Shown here: positions 35,525 to 43,328 of the stretch, piece after piece
Numbering within the stretch: position 1 is the stretch's first letter
Layout of the letters: every line of letters starts with the position of its first letter
Origin: Streptomyces kronopolitis
GTDB lineage: Bacteria > Actinomycetota > Actinomycetes > Streptomycetales > Streptomycetaceae
Direction: 5' to 3'
Assembly (NCBI RefSeq): GCF_014646275.1
Contig: NZ_BMND01000034.1
Location: 1 to 64,000, forward strand
DNA length: 64,000 bases
The notes under the pieces: model-generated
Databases searched by the model: none
What the model was told of the DNA's origin: nothing
The model's input: only the letters and a program-made list of their open reading frames with translations
Translations under genes and position numbers: made by a program

Positions 35525-35867
35525 CCCCGATCAGCCCCTGGCGCCGCAGGCCGCCCCGGCGGCTTCCCGTACCGCGGATGGTTGGTCGAACAGGCGCTCA
35601 TCGCAAACACTCCTGCGTCACGCGGCAAGTGCCACACCGCACCTCAGAGTTGCCGCCCGCCACCCCGCCCCCACGGGGCACGAAAGCTCGCACGCGGAAG
35701 CCCGCATGCCGCGAAGGAGGGAATGCCTCCTTCTCCCTTCCCAGCATAGGTGCGTCGGCCTTTTCCCACGCCTCCACGCGATGCCGTGCGGCCGGGCCCG
35801 TCACCCACGCCGCGACCTGTCGCCCGGCCCGCGGAGCCTCGGCGCGACAACCGTCCGCCCGGCAGGC
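35525..35867. other. Intergenic region between the EamA transporter and GPP34 genes
   Basis: About 340 bases lie between two minus-strand genes. A hairpin, GAAGGAGG-gaatg-CCTCCTTC (35713-35733), lies about 135 bp past the EamA stop and may be its terminator. The remainder presumably carries the GPP34 promoter. Confidence 0.45.
35713..35733 (-). terminator. Possible terminator of the EamA transporter gene
   Basis: A perfect 8-bp stem has a five-base loop (arms GAAGGAGG and CCTCCTTC). Confidence 0.4.
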
Positions 35868-36869
35868 TCAGTGCCTGCCCCCCGTCGCGCTGCGCACCGC
35901 CCCCACGCTCGCCACCACGACCAGCCCGATCGCCAGCACCTCGGCCCAGCCCAGCGCCTGGTGCAGCACGAGGAATCCGGCGGTGGCCGCCGCGGCCGGC
36001 TCCAGGCTCATCATGACGGCGAAGCCGGAGGCCGGGAGCTTGCGCAGGGCCAGCAGCTCCAGGGTGTACGGCAGCACCGACGACATCATGGCGACCGCGG
36101 CGCCCAGCCCCACGGTGACCGGGTCCAGCAGCGCCGTCCCCGCGCCGGCGATGCCGAGCGGCAGACTCAGCAGCGCCGCGACGGTCATCGCCAGCGCCAG
36201 CCCGTCCGCCTGCGGGAAGCGCTGTCCCGTACGGGCGGAGAGCAGGATGTACGCGGCCCACAGCCCGCCGGCGGCCAGCGCGAACGCCGCCCCGGCGAGG
36301 TTCAGCCCGTCGAGCCCCTCCCGGCCCAGCAGCACCACACCGCCCAGCGCCAGCGCCGCCCACACCAGGCTCAGCATCCGGCGCGAGGTGGCCACCGACA
36401 GGATCAGCGGCCCGAGGAACTCCAGGGTGACCGCGGCGCCCAGCGGAATGCGGTCGATCGCCTGGTAGAACAGCGAGTTCATGCCGGCCAGGGCGACGCC
36501 GAAGGCCAGCACCGTCGCCCAGTCGCCGCGGGTGTACCCGCGCACCTTCGGGCGGCAGACGACCAGCAGCACCAGCGCGGCGACCACCAGCCGCAGCGTG
36601 ACCACGCCCAGCGCGCCGGCCCGCGGGAAGAGCAGCACCGCCACCGAGGAGCCGAACTGCAGCGAGACGATCCCGCCAATGACCAGCGCCACCGACCCGA
36701 TCCGCCCCCGCGCGCCCGCCGCCCCGGCGGTCCCGGCCTGCGCCTCCGCCGTCAGCACCTCGGGCGAGGGCGGCACGGGGTAGGGAATGCCCTCACCGGC
36801 GGCGGGCGCGGTGGGGGCATCAGGGGCGGCGGGTACACGGCCGTCAGGGCTCTCGGGCGAAGCGTTCAC
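35868..36869 (-). CDS. EamA/RhtA-type drug/metabolite exporter
   Basis: This ten-pass inner-membrane transporter of 333 residues has two EamA repeats after a 55-residue Pro/Ala-rich N-terminal tail. Segments include SVALVIGGIVSLQFGSSVAV, LRLVVAALVLLVVC, LILSVATSRRMLSLVWAALA and the second-repeat LEPAAAATAGFLVLHQALGW. It most resembles the RhtA (threonine/homoserine exporter) branch. GTG 36869 is the assumed start. The divergent LysR gene begins 67 bp away and is the likely regulator, a common arrangement for amino-acid exporters; the effector is unknown. Confidence 0.9.
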   Translation of the reverse strand: MNASPESPDGRVPAAPDAPTAPAAGEGIPYPVPPSPEVLTAEAQAGTAGAAGARGRIGSVALVIGGIVSLQFGSSVAVLLFPRAGALGVVTLRLVVAALVLLVVCRPKVRGYTRGDWATVLAFGVALAGMNSLFYQAIDRIPLGAAVTLEFLGPLILSVATSRRMLSLVWAALALGGVVLLGREGLDGLNLAGAAFALAAGGLWAAYILLSARTGQRFPQADGLALAMTVAALLSLPLGIAGAGTALLDPVTVGLGAAVAMMSSVLPYTLELLALRKLPASGFAVMMSLEPAAAATAGFLVLHQALGWAEVLAIGLVVVASVGAVRSATGGRH

Positions 36870-36936
36870 GCCACCACGCTACGGGCCGCCCTCGGTCCGT
36901 GAAATGCCACTTTCCCTGTTGTTATGCTCCCCGCGC

Positions 36937-37809
36937 ATGAGCATCGAGCTGCGTCATTTCCGCTGCTTTCTCGCCATCGCCGACACCCTGAGCATCACCC
37001 GCGCCGCCGAGCGGCTGCATCTGACCCAGCCCGCCGTCTCCCGCACCCTGCGCCAGCTGGAACAGGAGCTGGGCATCCGGCTCGTCGACCGCTCCACACA
37101 CCATCTCGTGCTCACCCCGGACGGCGAGACGTTCCGCGACCGGGCCCGGATCGCGGTCACCGCCTTCGACCGGGCGCTGGCCACCGCCCACCACACCGAC
37201 TGGCCGCTGCGCCTGGGCCACGCCTGGTCGGCCGCCGGGACGGACACCACCGCGCTGCTGCGCCGCTGGCACGAGGAGCACCCGGGCACCCCGCTGGAAC
37301 TCCTGCGCATCGACGACCGCACGGCCGGCCTGGCCCGCGGAGACGTGGACGCCGCCCTGCTGCGCGGCGAGGTGCGCGCCCCCGGCCTGATCACCGAGCG
37401 GCTCACCACCGAACCCCGGGTCGCCGGCCTCCCCGCCGACGACCCGCTCGCCGGCCGCGCCGCCCTCTCCCTAGCGGACCTGGCCGACCGCACCATCGCC
37501 CTCAACACCGTCTCCGGCACCACGACACTCGACCTGTGGCCGGCCGGTGCCCGGCCCGCCTCGTCGATCACCATCGGCAACACCGACGACTGGCTGGCCG
37601 CCATCACCGGCGGCCGCGCCGTGGGCGTCACCACCTCCGCCACCGCCGAGATGCACCCGCACCCCGCGATGTCCTACGTCCCGCTGACCGACGCCCCGCC
37701 CGTCCCCGTCGTCCTCGCCTGGCGCGACGGCCCGGGCCACCCCCGCATCCGGGACCTGATCACGCTGGCACACGAGGTGATGGGCGGGACGGCGACGGAG
37801 CGGGGCTGA
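36937..37809 (+). CDS. LysR-family transcriptional regulator
   Basis: This 290-residue regulator has the LysR winged HTH at residues 1-60 (LRHFRCFLAIADTLSITRAA, LHLTQPAVSRTLRQLEQELG) and a periplasmic-binding-fold effector domain to the C-terminus. ATG 36937 gives MSIELRHFRCF, the standard LysR start. It is divergent from the EamA exporter with only 67 bp between starts, so one operator could control both. The ligand is unknown. Confidence 0.94.
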   Translation: MSIELRHFRCFLAIADTLSITRAAERLHLTQPAVSRTLRQLEQELGIRLVDRSTHHLVLTPDGETFRDRARIAVTAFDRALATAHHTDWPLRLGHAWSAAGTDTTALLRRWHEEHPGTPLELLRIDDRTAGLARGDVDAALLRGEVRAPGLITERLTTEPRVAGLPADDPLAGRAALSLADLADRTIALNTVSGTTTLDLWPAGARPASSITIGNTDDWLAAITGGRAVGVTTSATAEMHPHPAMSYVPLTDAPPVPVVLAWRDGPGHPRIRDLITLAHEVMGGTATERG

Positions 37810-37827
37810 GGAGCCGGGGAGGGGCCG

Positions 37828-37871
37828 CGGGCACGGCGGGTCCTCCCCGACGACCGCGGAGGTTGTGCCCG
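37828..37871. terminator. Possible terminator between the LysR and P450 genes
   Basis: CGGGCAC (37828-37834) pairs with GTGCCCG (37865-37871). Inside it, TCCTCC can pair with GGAGG. It lies between convergent stops. The stem is modest, so confidence is low. Confidence 0.35.
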
Positions 37872-37879
37872 TGGCGCCC

Positions 37880-39097
37880 TCAACGACCGTCCGGGGCAAG
37901 CCCGTCGAAGGCGACCAGCAGCTTTTCCGGGCCGCGCAGGATGGCGTTCTCCCGGTACGGCGGCGGGTCGGCGACCAGGCGCGGCGACCGGAGCCGGCGG
38001 GCCAGGGCGGTGAGCGCTATCTGCGCCTCGGCGCGGGCGAGGGTGGCGCCGATGCAGTAGTGGATGCCGCCGCCGAAGCCGAGATGGGCGTTGTCCCGGC
38101 GGTCGGGGACGAACCGGTCGGGGTCCTCGAACCGGGTGGCGTCGCGGTTGCCCGCGGCGAGCAGGAGGCGGATGCGGGACCCCTCGGGGATGGTGGTGCC
38201 GCCGAGGTCGATATCGGCCAGGGCGCTGCGGCCGGACATCTGCACCGGCGGGTCGTAGCGCAGCACCTCCTCCACCAGCGGGGTGGCCAGGTCGGGGTCG
38301 GCGCGCAGCCGGGCGAGGGCGTCGGGGTTGCGCAGCAGGGCGAGGGTGCCGTTGGCGATGAGGTTGACGGTGGTCTCGTGACCGGCGATCAGCAGCAGCC
38401 CCAGGGTGACGCGCAGCTGGATCGGACCCATCACGTCGTCGGGGTCCTGGTGGAACATCAGGCCGGACAGCAGGTCGGAGCCCGGTTCGGCGCGGCGCTC
38501 GGTGATCAGCCCTTCCAGGTACTGGATCAACTCGTTCCGCGCCTGGTCGAGTTCGCGGAGTTCCTCCTCGGTCTGGGTGTCGACGGGATCCAGACCGCGG
38601 GTGAGGCGGCGGGCGATGCTGCCGAAGAGGGCCTCGTCCTCGCGGGGCACGCCGAGCAGTTCGCAGATCACCGTGACCGGCAGCGGGTAGGCGAGATCGG
38701 CGACGACGTCGAGTCGCCCGGGGCGGTCGGAGATATGGGCGTCGAGGAGCCCGGAGACCAGGTCGCCGAGGTGGTCGCGCATGCCCATGACGCGGGGGAC
38801 GAACTCCTCGGTGACCACGCGGCGCAGCTGGTCGTGCAGCGGCGGGTCCTGCATCAGCAGGCTCCGGGCGGCCTGGGGGGCCTTGTTCTGCGGGTCGCGC
38901 CGGTCGGCGCTGCTGCGCGGGTCGTGCAGCAGCTGCCTGATCTCCCGGTAGCCGCTGACCAGCCAGGTGCCGTCGTCCATCCGTACGACCGGATCGCGGC
39001 GGAGCTGCGCGTAGCAGGGGTAGGGGTCAGCGCGCCGGTCCTGGCGCAGGACCTGGGCGAAGAGGTCGGTGGCCGGGGTGGTGGTGGAAGGTGTCAT
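37880..39097 (-). CDS. Cytochrome P450
   Basis: This soluble bacterial P450 of 405 residues would hydroxylate or otherwise oxidise a small molecule with electrons from the adjacent ferredoxin. Motifs: I-helix LLLIAGHETTVNLIANG, K-helix EEVLRYDPPVQMSGR (ExxR), DPDRFVPDR, and heme loop LGFGGGIHYCIGATLARAEA. ATG 39097 has GGAG seven bases upstream. It is the third gene of a complete ferredoxin/reductase/P450 operon (gap of 13 bp to the reductase). The substrate is unknown. The genes lie outside any biosynthetic cluster, suggesting a catabolic or detoxifying role. Confidence 0.96.
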   Translation of the reverse strand: MTPSTTTPATDLFAQVLRQDRRADPYPCYAQLRRDPVVRMDDGTWLVSGYREIRQLLHDPRSSADRRDPQNKAPQAARSLLMQDPPLHDQLRRVVTEEFVPRVMGMRDHLGDLVSGLLDAHISDRPGRLDVVADLAYPLPVTVICELLGVPREDEALFGSIARRLTRGLDPVDTQTEEELRELDQARNELIQYLEGLITERRAEPGSDLLSGLMFHQDPDDVMGPIQLRVTLGLLLIAGHETTVNLIANGTLALLRNPDALARLRADPDLATPLVEEVLRYDPPVQMSGRSALADIDLGGTTIPEGSRIRLLLAAGNRDATRFEDPDRFVPDRRDNAHLGFGGGIHYCIGATLARAEAQIALTALARRLRSPRLVADPPPYRENAILRGPEKLLVAFDGLAPDGR

Positions 39098-39110
39098 GAG
39101 AGGTCTCCGT

Positions 39111-40484
39111 TCACCGGTGTGCGGTCTGGGCCGGGGCGGGGGCCGACGGCGGGTGGATGTCCTGTTGCGGGACGCCTGCGGCATCGCGGCCGGGGAAGTC
39201 GGCGTCGACGGGGTCGAGCCGGTCCGGTCCGTCGGTGGCGCCCAGCCGGGGCGGGAACGGCGCGCGGGCCTCGATGAGGGCCGCGTAGCCGTCCAGCACG
39301 CGCGGGGAGTCGACCGCCACGACGCCGACCAGCCTGCCCTTGAGCCCGTAGGCGGCCACGAACCGCCGCTGGTCGAGCGCCCCTTGGGTGACGGCGACCT
39401 GATCCGCGACGGCGGGCACCCCGACGGACTTGAGGTAGCGGCCGAACTGCTGGGACCAGAAGGCGGGCAGCGGCCGGTGGTCGCGCCGTTCGCCCGGATC
39501 CCGGGTGAGGTTGTGCGCGGCGGTGCGGGCCTGGGCGAGCGCGTTGTCCCAGTGGTCCAGGCGCAGCAGCTGCCCCGGGAAGAGGAGGTGGGGCCAGCGG
39601 GCGACATCACCGGCGACGTAGATGTCCTCGGCCGTGCTGCCGCAGTCGGCCACCGCCCGGCAGTCGCCGCGGCTCACCACGCCGCGGTGGTCGGCGGCGA
39701 GCCCGGAGCCGGCCAGCCACTCGGTGTTGGCCACGGCGCCGGTGGCGATCACGGCCACCTCGACGGGCATCGCCGTGCCGTCGGACAGCACGGCTCGGCG
39801 CAGCCGGCCGGCGGAGTCGCCCTCCAGGGCCTCGACCGTGGTGTTCAGCCGCAGGTCCACCCCCGCCTCGCGGTACCAGTCGGCGGCGGCGCGGCCGATC
39901 ACCCCGCCCAGCGCACCGGCCAGCGGGGCCGCGCTGCGCTGGGTCACCGTCACCGGGAGCCCCAACTCCCGGCAGGCGGAGGCCACTTCGCCACCCGTGA
40001 AGCCGCCGCCGACCACCAGCACCCGCCGCGGACCGGCCGCCAGCGCGCCGCGCAGCCGCTCGGCGTCCTCGCGGGCACGCAGCACATGCACGCCCGCCAG
40101 CCCGCCGCCGGCCTCGACGGGCCAGCGGCGCGCGCGGGTGCCGGTGGCGATCACCAGCCGGTCGTACGCCAGCTGCCGGCCGTCGGCGAGTTCCACCCGG
40201 CGGCCGGGCACGTCCAGCCCGGTGGCGGGCGTGCCCAGCAGCCAGCGGGCGCCGATGTCGCGGATCCGGGGCAGTTCGATGTGGTCGCAGGCCAGCCGGC
40301 CGGTCAGCACCGCCTTCGACAGCGGCGGCCGGTCGTACGGCGCATGCGGCTCCTCCCCGATCAAGGTGAGGTCGCCGGTGAACCCCTCGTCGCGGAGGGC
40401 TTCGGCGGCACGCAACCCGGCCAGCGAGGCGCCGACCACCACCACCCGGCCGGTACGCAGCCCTGCCGCGCCCGCCCCGGTCAT
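39111..40484 (-). CDS. NAD(P)H-dependent ferredoxin reductase (FAD/NAD-binding)
   Basis: This 457-residue flavoprotein transfers electrons from NAD(P)H to the neighbouring ferredoxin. The FAD Rossmann motif VVVVGASLAGLRAAEALR is near residue 13. Then come PYDRPPLSKAVLTG, YDRLVIATGTRARRWP, the NAD motif VLVVGGGFTGGEVASACREL near residue 155, and IYVAGDVARWPHLLF. A C-terminal reductase domain follows, with an extra Pro-rich tail. ATG 40484 overlaps the ferredoxin stop by four bases. Confidence 0.94.
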   Translation of the reverse strand: MTGAGAAGLRTGRVVVVGASLAGLRAAEALRDEGFTGDLTLIGEEPHAPYDRPPLSKAVLTGRLACDHIELPRIRDIGARWLLGTPATGLDVPGRRVELADGRQLAYDRLVIATGTRARRWPVEAGGGLAGVHVLRAREDAERLRGALAAGPRRVLVVGGGFTGGEVASACRELGLPVTVTQRSAAPLAGALGGVIGRAAADWYREAGVDLRLNTTVEALEGDSAGRLRRAVLSDGTAMPVEVAVIATGAVANTEWLAGSGLAADHRGVVSRGDCRAVADCGSTAEDIYVAGDVARWPHLLFPGQLLRLDHWDNALAQARTAAHNLTRDPGERRDHRPLPAFWSQQFGRYLKSVGVPAVADQVAVTQGALDQRRFVAAYGLKGRLVGVVAVDSPRVLDGYAALIEARAPFPPRLGATDGPDRLDPVDADFPGRDAAGVPQQDIHPPSAPAPAQTAHR

Positions 40485-40723
40485 CGGTCGTCCCCGCACG
40501 CGACGGGCGCGGGCTCGGTGGCCCCGCCGAGCGTGATCGCCTGCACGGGGCAGGCGACCGCGGCGCGCTCCACCTCGCGCCGGACACCGGCGTCGGGTGC
40601 GTAGTCGTACTCCAGCGACTCCTCGTCGTGGAACCGGAAGACGGTCGGGGCGGCGTAGACGCACTGTCCGTAGCTCTGGCAGCGGTTCAGGTCCACCACC
40701 AGCCGCAGGGGCTGCGTGTTCAT
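40481..40723 (-). CDS. Ferredoxin ([3Fe-4S]/[4Fe-4S] P450-type)
   Basis: This 80-residue ferredoxin has Cys residues in NRCQSYGQCVYAAP and AAVACPVQAI. The CxxxxxC...CP pattern is that of the small ferredoxins partnered with actinobacterial P450s, where one Cys of the first motif is missing and a 3Fe-4S cluster is expected. It is the first gene of the operon, divergent from the TetR gene at 40904. Confidence 0.93.
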   Translation of the reverse strand: MNTQPLRLVVDLNRCQSYGQCVYAAPTVFRFHDEESLEYDYAPDAGVRREVERAAVACPVQAITLGGATEPAPVACGDDR

Positions 40724-40903
40724 CTCTCTTCCCTTTCCTTGCTGGTCAGGGGGCCGAATGCGGCGGTTCCCGGGCCCTGTGCGGCCGGTCGCCGGTGGCC
40801 CGAACTGCGATAGCGGGCAACATTCAAATAGTGCTTGCTATTCGGACTGTACACGCTATCCGAGCTTTGACATAGCGATCCCTATCTGAATAGCCTCGGC
40901 CAC
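40724..40903. promoter_or_regulatory. Divergent promoter/operator region of the P450 operon and its TetR regulator
   Basis: The A/T-rich core at 40815-40900 contains related inverted and direct repeats (GCTATTCGGA and CTATCCGAGC; ATAG-cgatcc-CTAT). For the regulator, TTGACA (40867-40872), an 18-base spacer and TAGCCT (40891-40896) form a good promoter whose expected start point coincides with the ATG at 40904, so the mRNA is probably leaderless. The repeats are likely TetR operators covering both promoters. Confidence 0.6.
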
Positions 40904-41572
40904 ATGAACGCTGAGAGTGCTGCACCCGCCCGCCGGCGCCTGAGCCGGGCGGAGGCCAAGGCCCGCACCCGGTCGCTGCTGCTGGACGCGGCGGCCCGGG
41001 TCTTCGCCCGCAAGGGCTTCACCGGCGCCTCCGTGGAAGAGATCGCCGAGGCGGCGGGGTTCTCCATCGGCGCGCTGTACTCCAACTTCGGCAGCAAGGA
41101 GGCGCTGTTCCTCGAACTGCTCGCCGACCGCCACACCGACCGCATCGCCGAGGCCGCCCAGGCGCTGGAGCGCCACCCGTCGGGCACCGGGGAGGCCGCC
41201 GCCGAACTCAGCCGGCTGCTGATCGCCGTCGCCGACAAGGACACCGATTTCGCGCCGCTCCAGGCCGAGTTCTGGCTCTACGCGGTCCGCAACCCCGAGG
41301 TCCTGGACACCATGGCGGCCAACCAGCGCGCACCCCGCCACGCGCTGGAGCAGGTCATCAGCACGTCCCTGACCCGGCACGACGCCCCCGCCGACGTCTC
41401 CGCCGAGGCCGTGGCGACGGTGGTGGCGGCCCTCTTCGGCGGCCTGGTGCGCCAGCGGCGCATCGACCCCGCCAGCGTGCCCGAGGAACTCTTCGGCGAC
41501 GCCCTGAGGTGGCTGTTCACCGGCATCCGCACCGGCGCGGCAGCCCCTTCCGACACCGACGACACCGCCTGA
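40904..41572 (+). CDS. TetR-family regulator, probably of the P450 operon
   Basis: This 222-residue TetR protein has its HTH near residues 20-70 (RSLLLDAAARVFARKGFTGA, IAEAAGFSIGALYSNFGSKEALF). The C-terminal region is a typical ligand-binding bundle (TetR_C of the YNFGSKEALF group). It is divergent from the ferredoxin/reductase/P450 operon with repeats between the starts, so it most likely represses that operon and responds to the P450 substrate. No ribosome site is needed if, as the promoter spacing suggests, the transcript is leaderless. Confidence 0.93.
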   Translation: MNAESAAPARRRLSRAEAKARTRSLLLDAAARVFARKGFTGASVEEIAEAAGFSIGALYSNFGSKEALFLELLADRHTDRIAEAAQALERHPSGTGEAAAELSRLLIAVADKDTDFAPLQAEFWLYAVRNPEVLDTMAANQRAPRHALEQVISTSLTRHDAPADVSAEAVATVVAALFGGLVRQRRIDPASVPEELFGDALRWLFTGIRTGAAAPSDTDDTA

Positions 41573-41741
41573 TCACACCTCCCGAGCGGCCCGCCCCCCC
41601 GCAGGAGCGCGCCGCCCCGGCAGCAATGACGGAATGACGGTCGGCCGCCGAGCTGACCGCGGGGGCGCTGCGGCCCGTCCACCCGCACGCCGCAGCGCCC
41701 CGTGAGCGCACTCCTCCTGCCACCCGAAGGACGCCACCTTC

Positions 41742-42431
41742 ATGAACGCACCCCGCCACACCCCGGCCCCCGACGGCGCCTCCGCCACCACCGCCACCAC
41801 CGCCACCACCGCCCGCAAACTCCGCCTGCGCTACGTGGGCATCGGCCTGTGGATGGCCTTCACCTGGTGCGGCGAGGGCAACGCACCGGCCTGGGAACAC
41901 GCCCTGCGCACCCTCGTCATCCTGCTGATCCTGCCGCCCCTCCTCCTGCGGGCCAACCGCCACCTCACCCACAAGCTCTACGAGAGCGCCCGCCCCGGCC
42001 GGATCATCGCCCAGCTGATCACGGCACGGATCGCCGCCGTCACGATCGCCTTCGGCGCCGGATTCCTGCTCGGCCACCTGCTGGACCCGCAGGCCGCCCG
42101 CTCCCCGGTCCTCCCGGCCCTCGGCTTCCTGCTCCTCCTCGCCAGCATCCCCGCCCAGATCCGCCACGCCCACCGCACCCGCACCGCCACCACCCACCCC
42201 GCGACCCAACCCGCCCTCTCCGCACCACGCCTGATCGCCACCAAACTCACCCTCATCACCACCGCGCTGCTAGCCCAACTCCTCCTCACCCCCTACCTCC
42301 CCGACGCCACCTTCGCCGTAGCCGCAGCCCTCTTCCTCACCACCGCCACCCTCGGCCCCAAAGCCCACAGCCGTTTCCTGCTCACCGACCCGGCGCCCAC
42401 GAACGAGCAAGCGGCACACGCGCCGACCTGA
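41742..42431 (+). CDS. Multi-pass membrane protein of unknown function
   Basis: I do not recognise this 229-residue protein. After a Thr/Ala-rich N-terminus encoded by ACCGCC-type repeats, it has five or six hydrophobic segments, such as ALRTLVILLILPPLLL, IAAVTIAFGAGFLLGHLL, VLPALGFLLLLASIPAQI and LTLITTALLAQLLLTPYL. It follows the TetR gene on the same strand after 169 bp and might be under the same control. Start ATG 41742. No catalytic motif is visible. Confidence 0.72.
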   Translation: MNAPRHTPAPDGASATTATTATTARKLRLRYVGIGLWMAFTWCGEGNAPAWEHALRTLVILLILPPLLLRANRHLTHKLYESARPGRIIAQLITARIAAVTIAFGAGFLLGHLLDPQAARSPVLPALGFLLLLASIPAQIRHAHRTRTATTHPATQPALSAPRLIATKLTLITTALLAQLLLTPYLPDATFAVAAALFLTTATLGPKAHSRFLLTDPAPTNEQAAHAPT

Positions 42432-42453
42432 GGCACCGCCCCAGCCCCCGCAA

Positions 42454-42498
42454 TGACCGGTGGACGAGAGGCCATTGACCGGTGTGCGAGAGGCCATT
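42454..42498. repeat. Two tandem 22-bp direct repeats upstream of the DUF3291 gene
   Basis: The unit TGACCGGTGgaCGAGAGGCCAT begins at 42454 and repeats at 42476 with two changes in 22 positions. A spacing of 22 bp is two helical turns, so a regulator could bind both copies on one face. They lie about 210-250 bp before the DUF3291 start. Confidence 0.7.
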
Positions 42499-42704
42499 CG
42501 GCCAGGGAAAACGCAACTTCGACAGGGTTCGCGGAGGTCGCTACCTTCGCCTGGTCTTCGGCGATCGGGCACGGTCGCGCGGGAGTTGCTTCGGGCTGGA
42601 TCACCCGCGACGGGATGAGTGGGTCACGGCCCGCGATTCCTCGCCCCCGTGCGTAAGCCGTCGAACCCGGTCCACGCCAGGCAGCCCCAATCAGGGAGAG
42701 ACGC

Positions 42705-43253
42705 ATGCCTCATCTTGTGCTGTACACCTTCGGCGTCCTGAAGTCGCCTCTCGACGATCCCGGGCCTCTCACGCGCGAACTCCACGACAGCGGCGAGGCC
42801 ATCTACCGGAAGATCAGCGAGCACCCTGGGTACCTCGCCCGTGCGGAAGCGGCGGACCGCGGGCGGGGCACACACTTCGACTTGGACTGGGGTGTGTGGG
42901 GAGAGTTCGCCGTACCGGCTTGGTACGGCAAGGGCCGAGCGGTGGGAACCGCCGCCTTGGACGCGACCCTCTCGCTCTGGACCGACCTGCGCTCCGCCCT
43001 CGACGCCGTCTACACCGGTCTGCACCGTGAGGCGCTGAACAGGCGTTACGACTGGTTCGAGCGGACCGAACACCCGAATTATGTGTGCTGGTGGGTCCCC
43101 GACGGCGTGATACCCACCTGGCAGGACGGGGTTTCCAGGCTGGAACACCTCCGCGAGCACGGCTCCGCGCCGCACGCCTTCACCTTCCGCCACGCGTTCA
43201 CCCCGGACGGAACTCCGGACGGAACTCCGGCCAGGATCAAAGACGTCCCGTAA
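42705..43253 (+). CDS. DUF3291 domain protein
   Basis: This 182-residue protein matches the DUF3291 family (dimeric alpha-beta barrel-like, often in secondary metabolism or stress contexts). Features: HLVLYTFGVLKSPLDDP at the start, DFDLDWGVWGEF-like aromatic region, HREALNRRYDWFERTEHPNYVCWWV and IPTWQDGVSRLEHLREHG. The function is unknown. The C-terminus ends in short DGTP repeats. ATG 42705 follows GGGAGAG. It converges with the FAD/Fe-S oxidase gene. Confidence 0.85.
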   Translation: MPHLVLYTFGVLKSPLDDPGPLTRELHDSGEAIYRKISEHPGYLARAEAADRGRGTHFDLDWGVWGEFAVPAWYGKGRAVGTAALDATLSLWTDLRSALDAVYTGLHREALNRRYDWFERTEHPNYVCWWVPDGVIPTWQDGVSRLEHLREHGSAPHAFTFRHAFTPDGTPDGTPARIKDVP

Positions 43254-43259
43254 GGGACG
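43244..43259 (+). terminator. Short hairpin at the end of the DUF3291 gene
   Basis: CGTCCC-gtaa-GGGACG (43244-43259) overlaps the last codons and stop. The next bases repeat the GTCCCGTAGGGGA pattern, so an extended pairing is possible. Confidence 0.4.
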
Positions 43260-43328
43260 GCGTCCCGTAGGGGAAGCGGAGGGCAGCCTCCGTGACCGGT
43301 CAGTCGCGGAGGTCGCCGCGCCAGGACC

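Noticed and set aside
37880-40723. Part of a secondary-metabolite gene cluster
   Set aside because: No polyketide, peptide or terpene synthase gene is nearby. The P450 system has its own regulator and stands alone.
42454-42498. Start of a CRISPR array
   Set aside because: Only two contiguous direct copies with no spacers and no cas genes.
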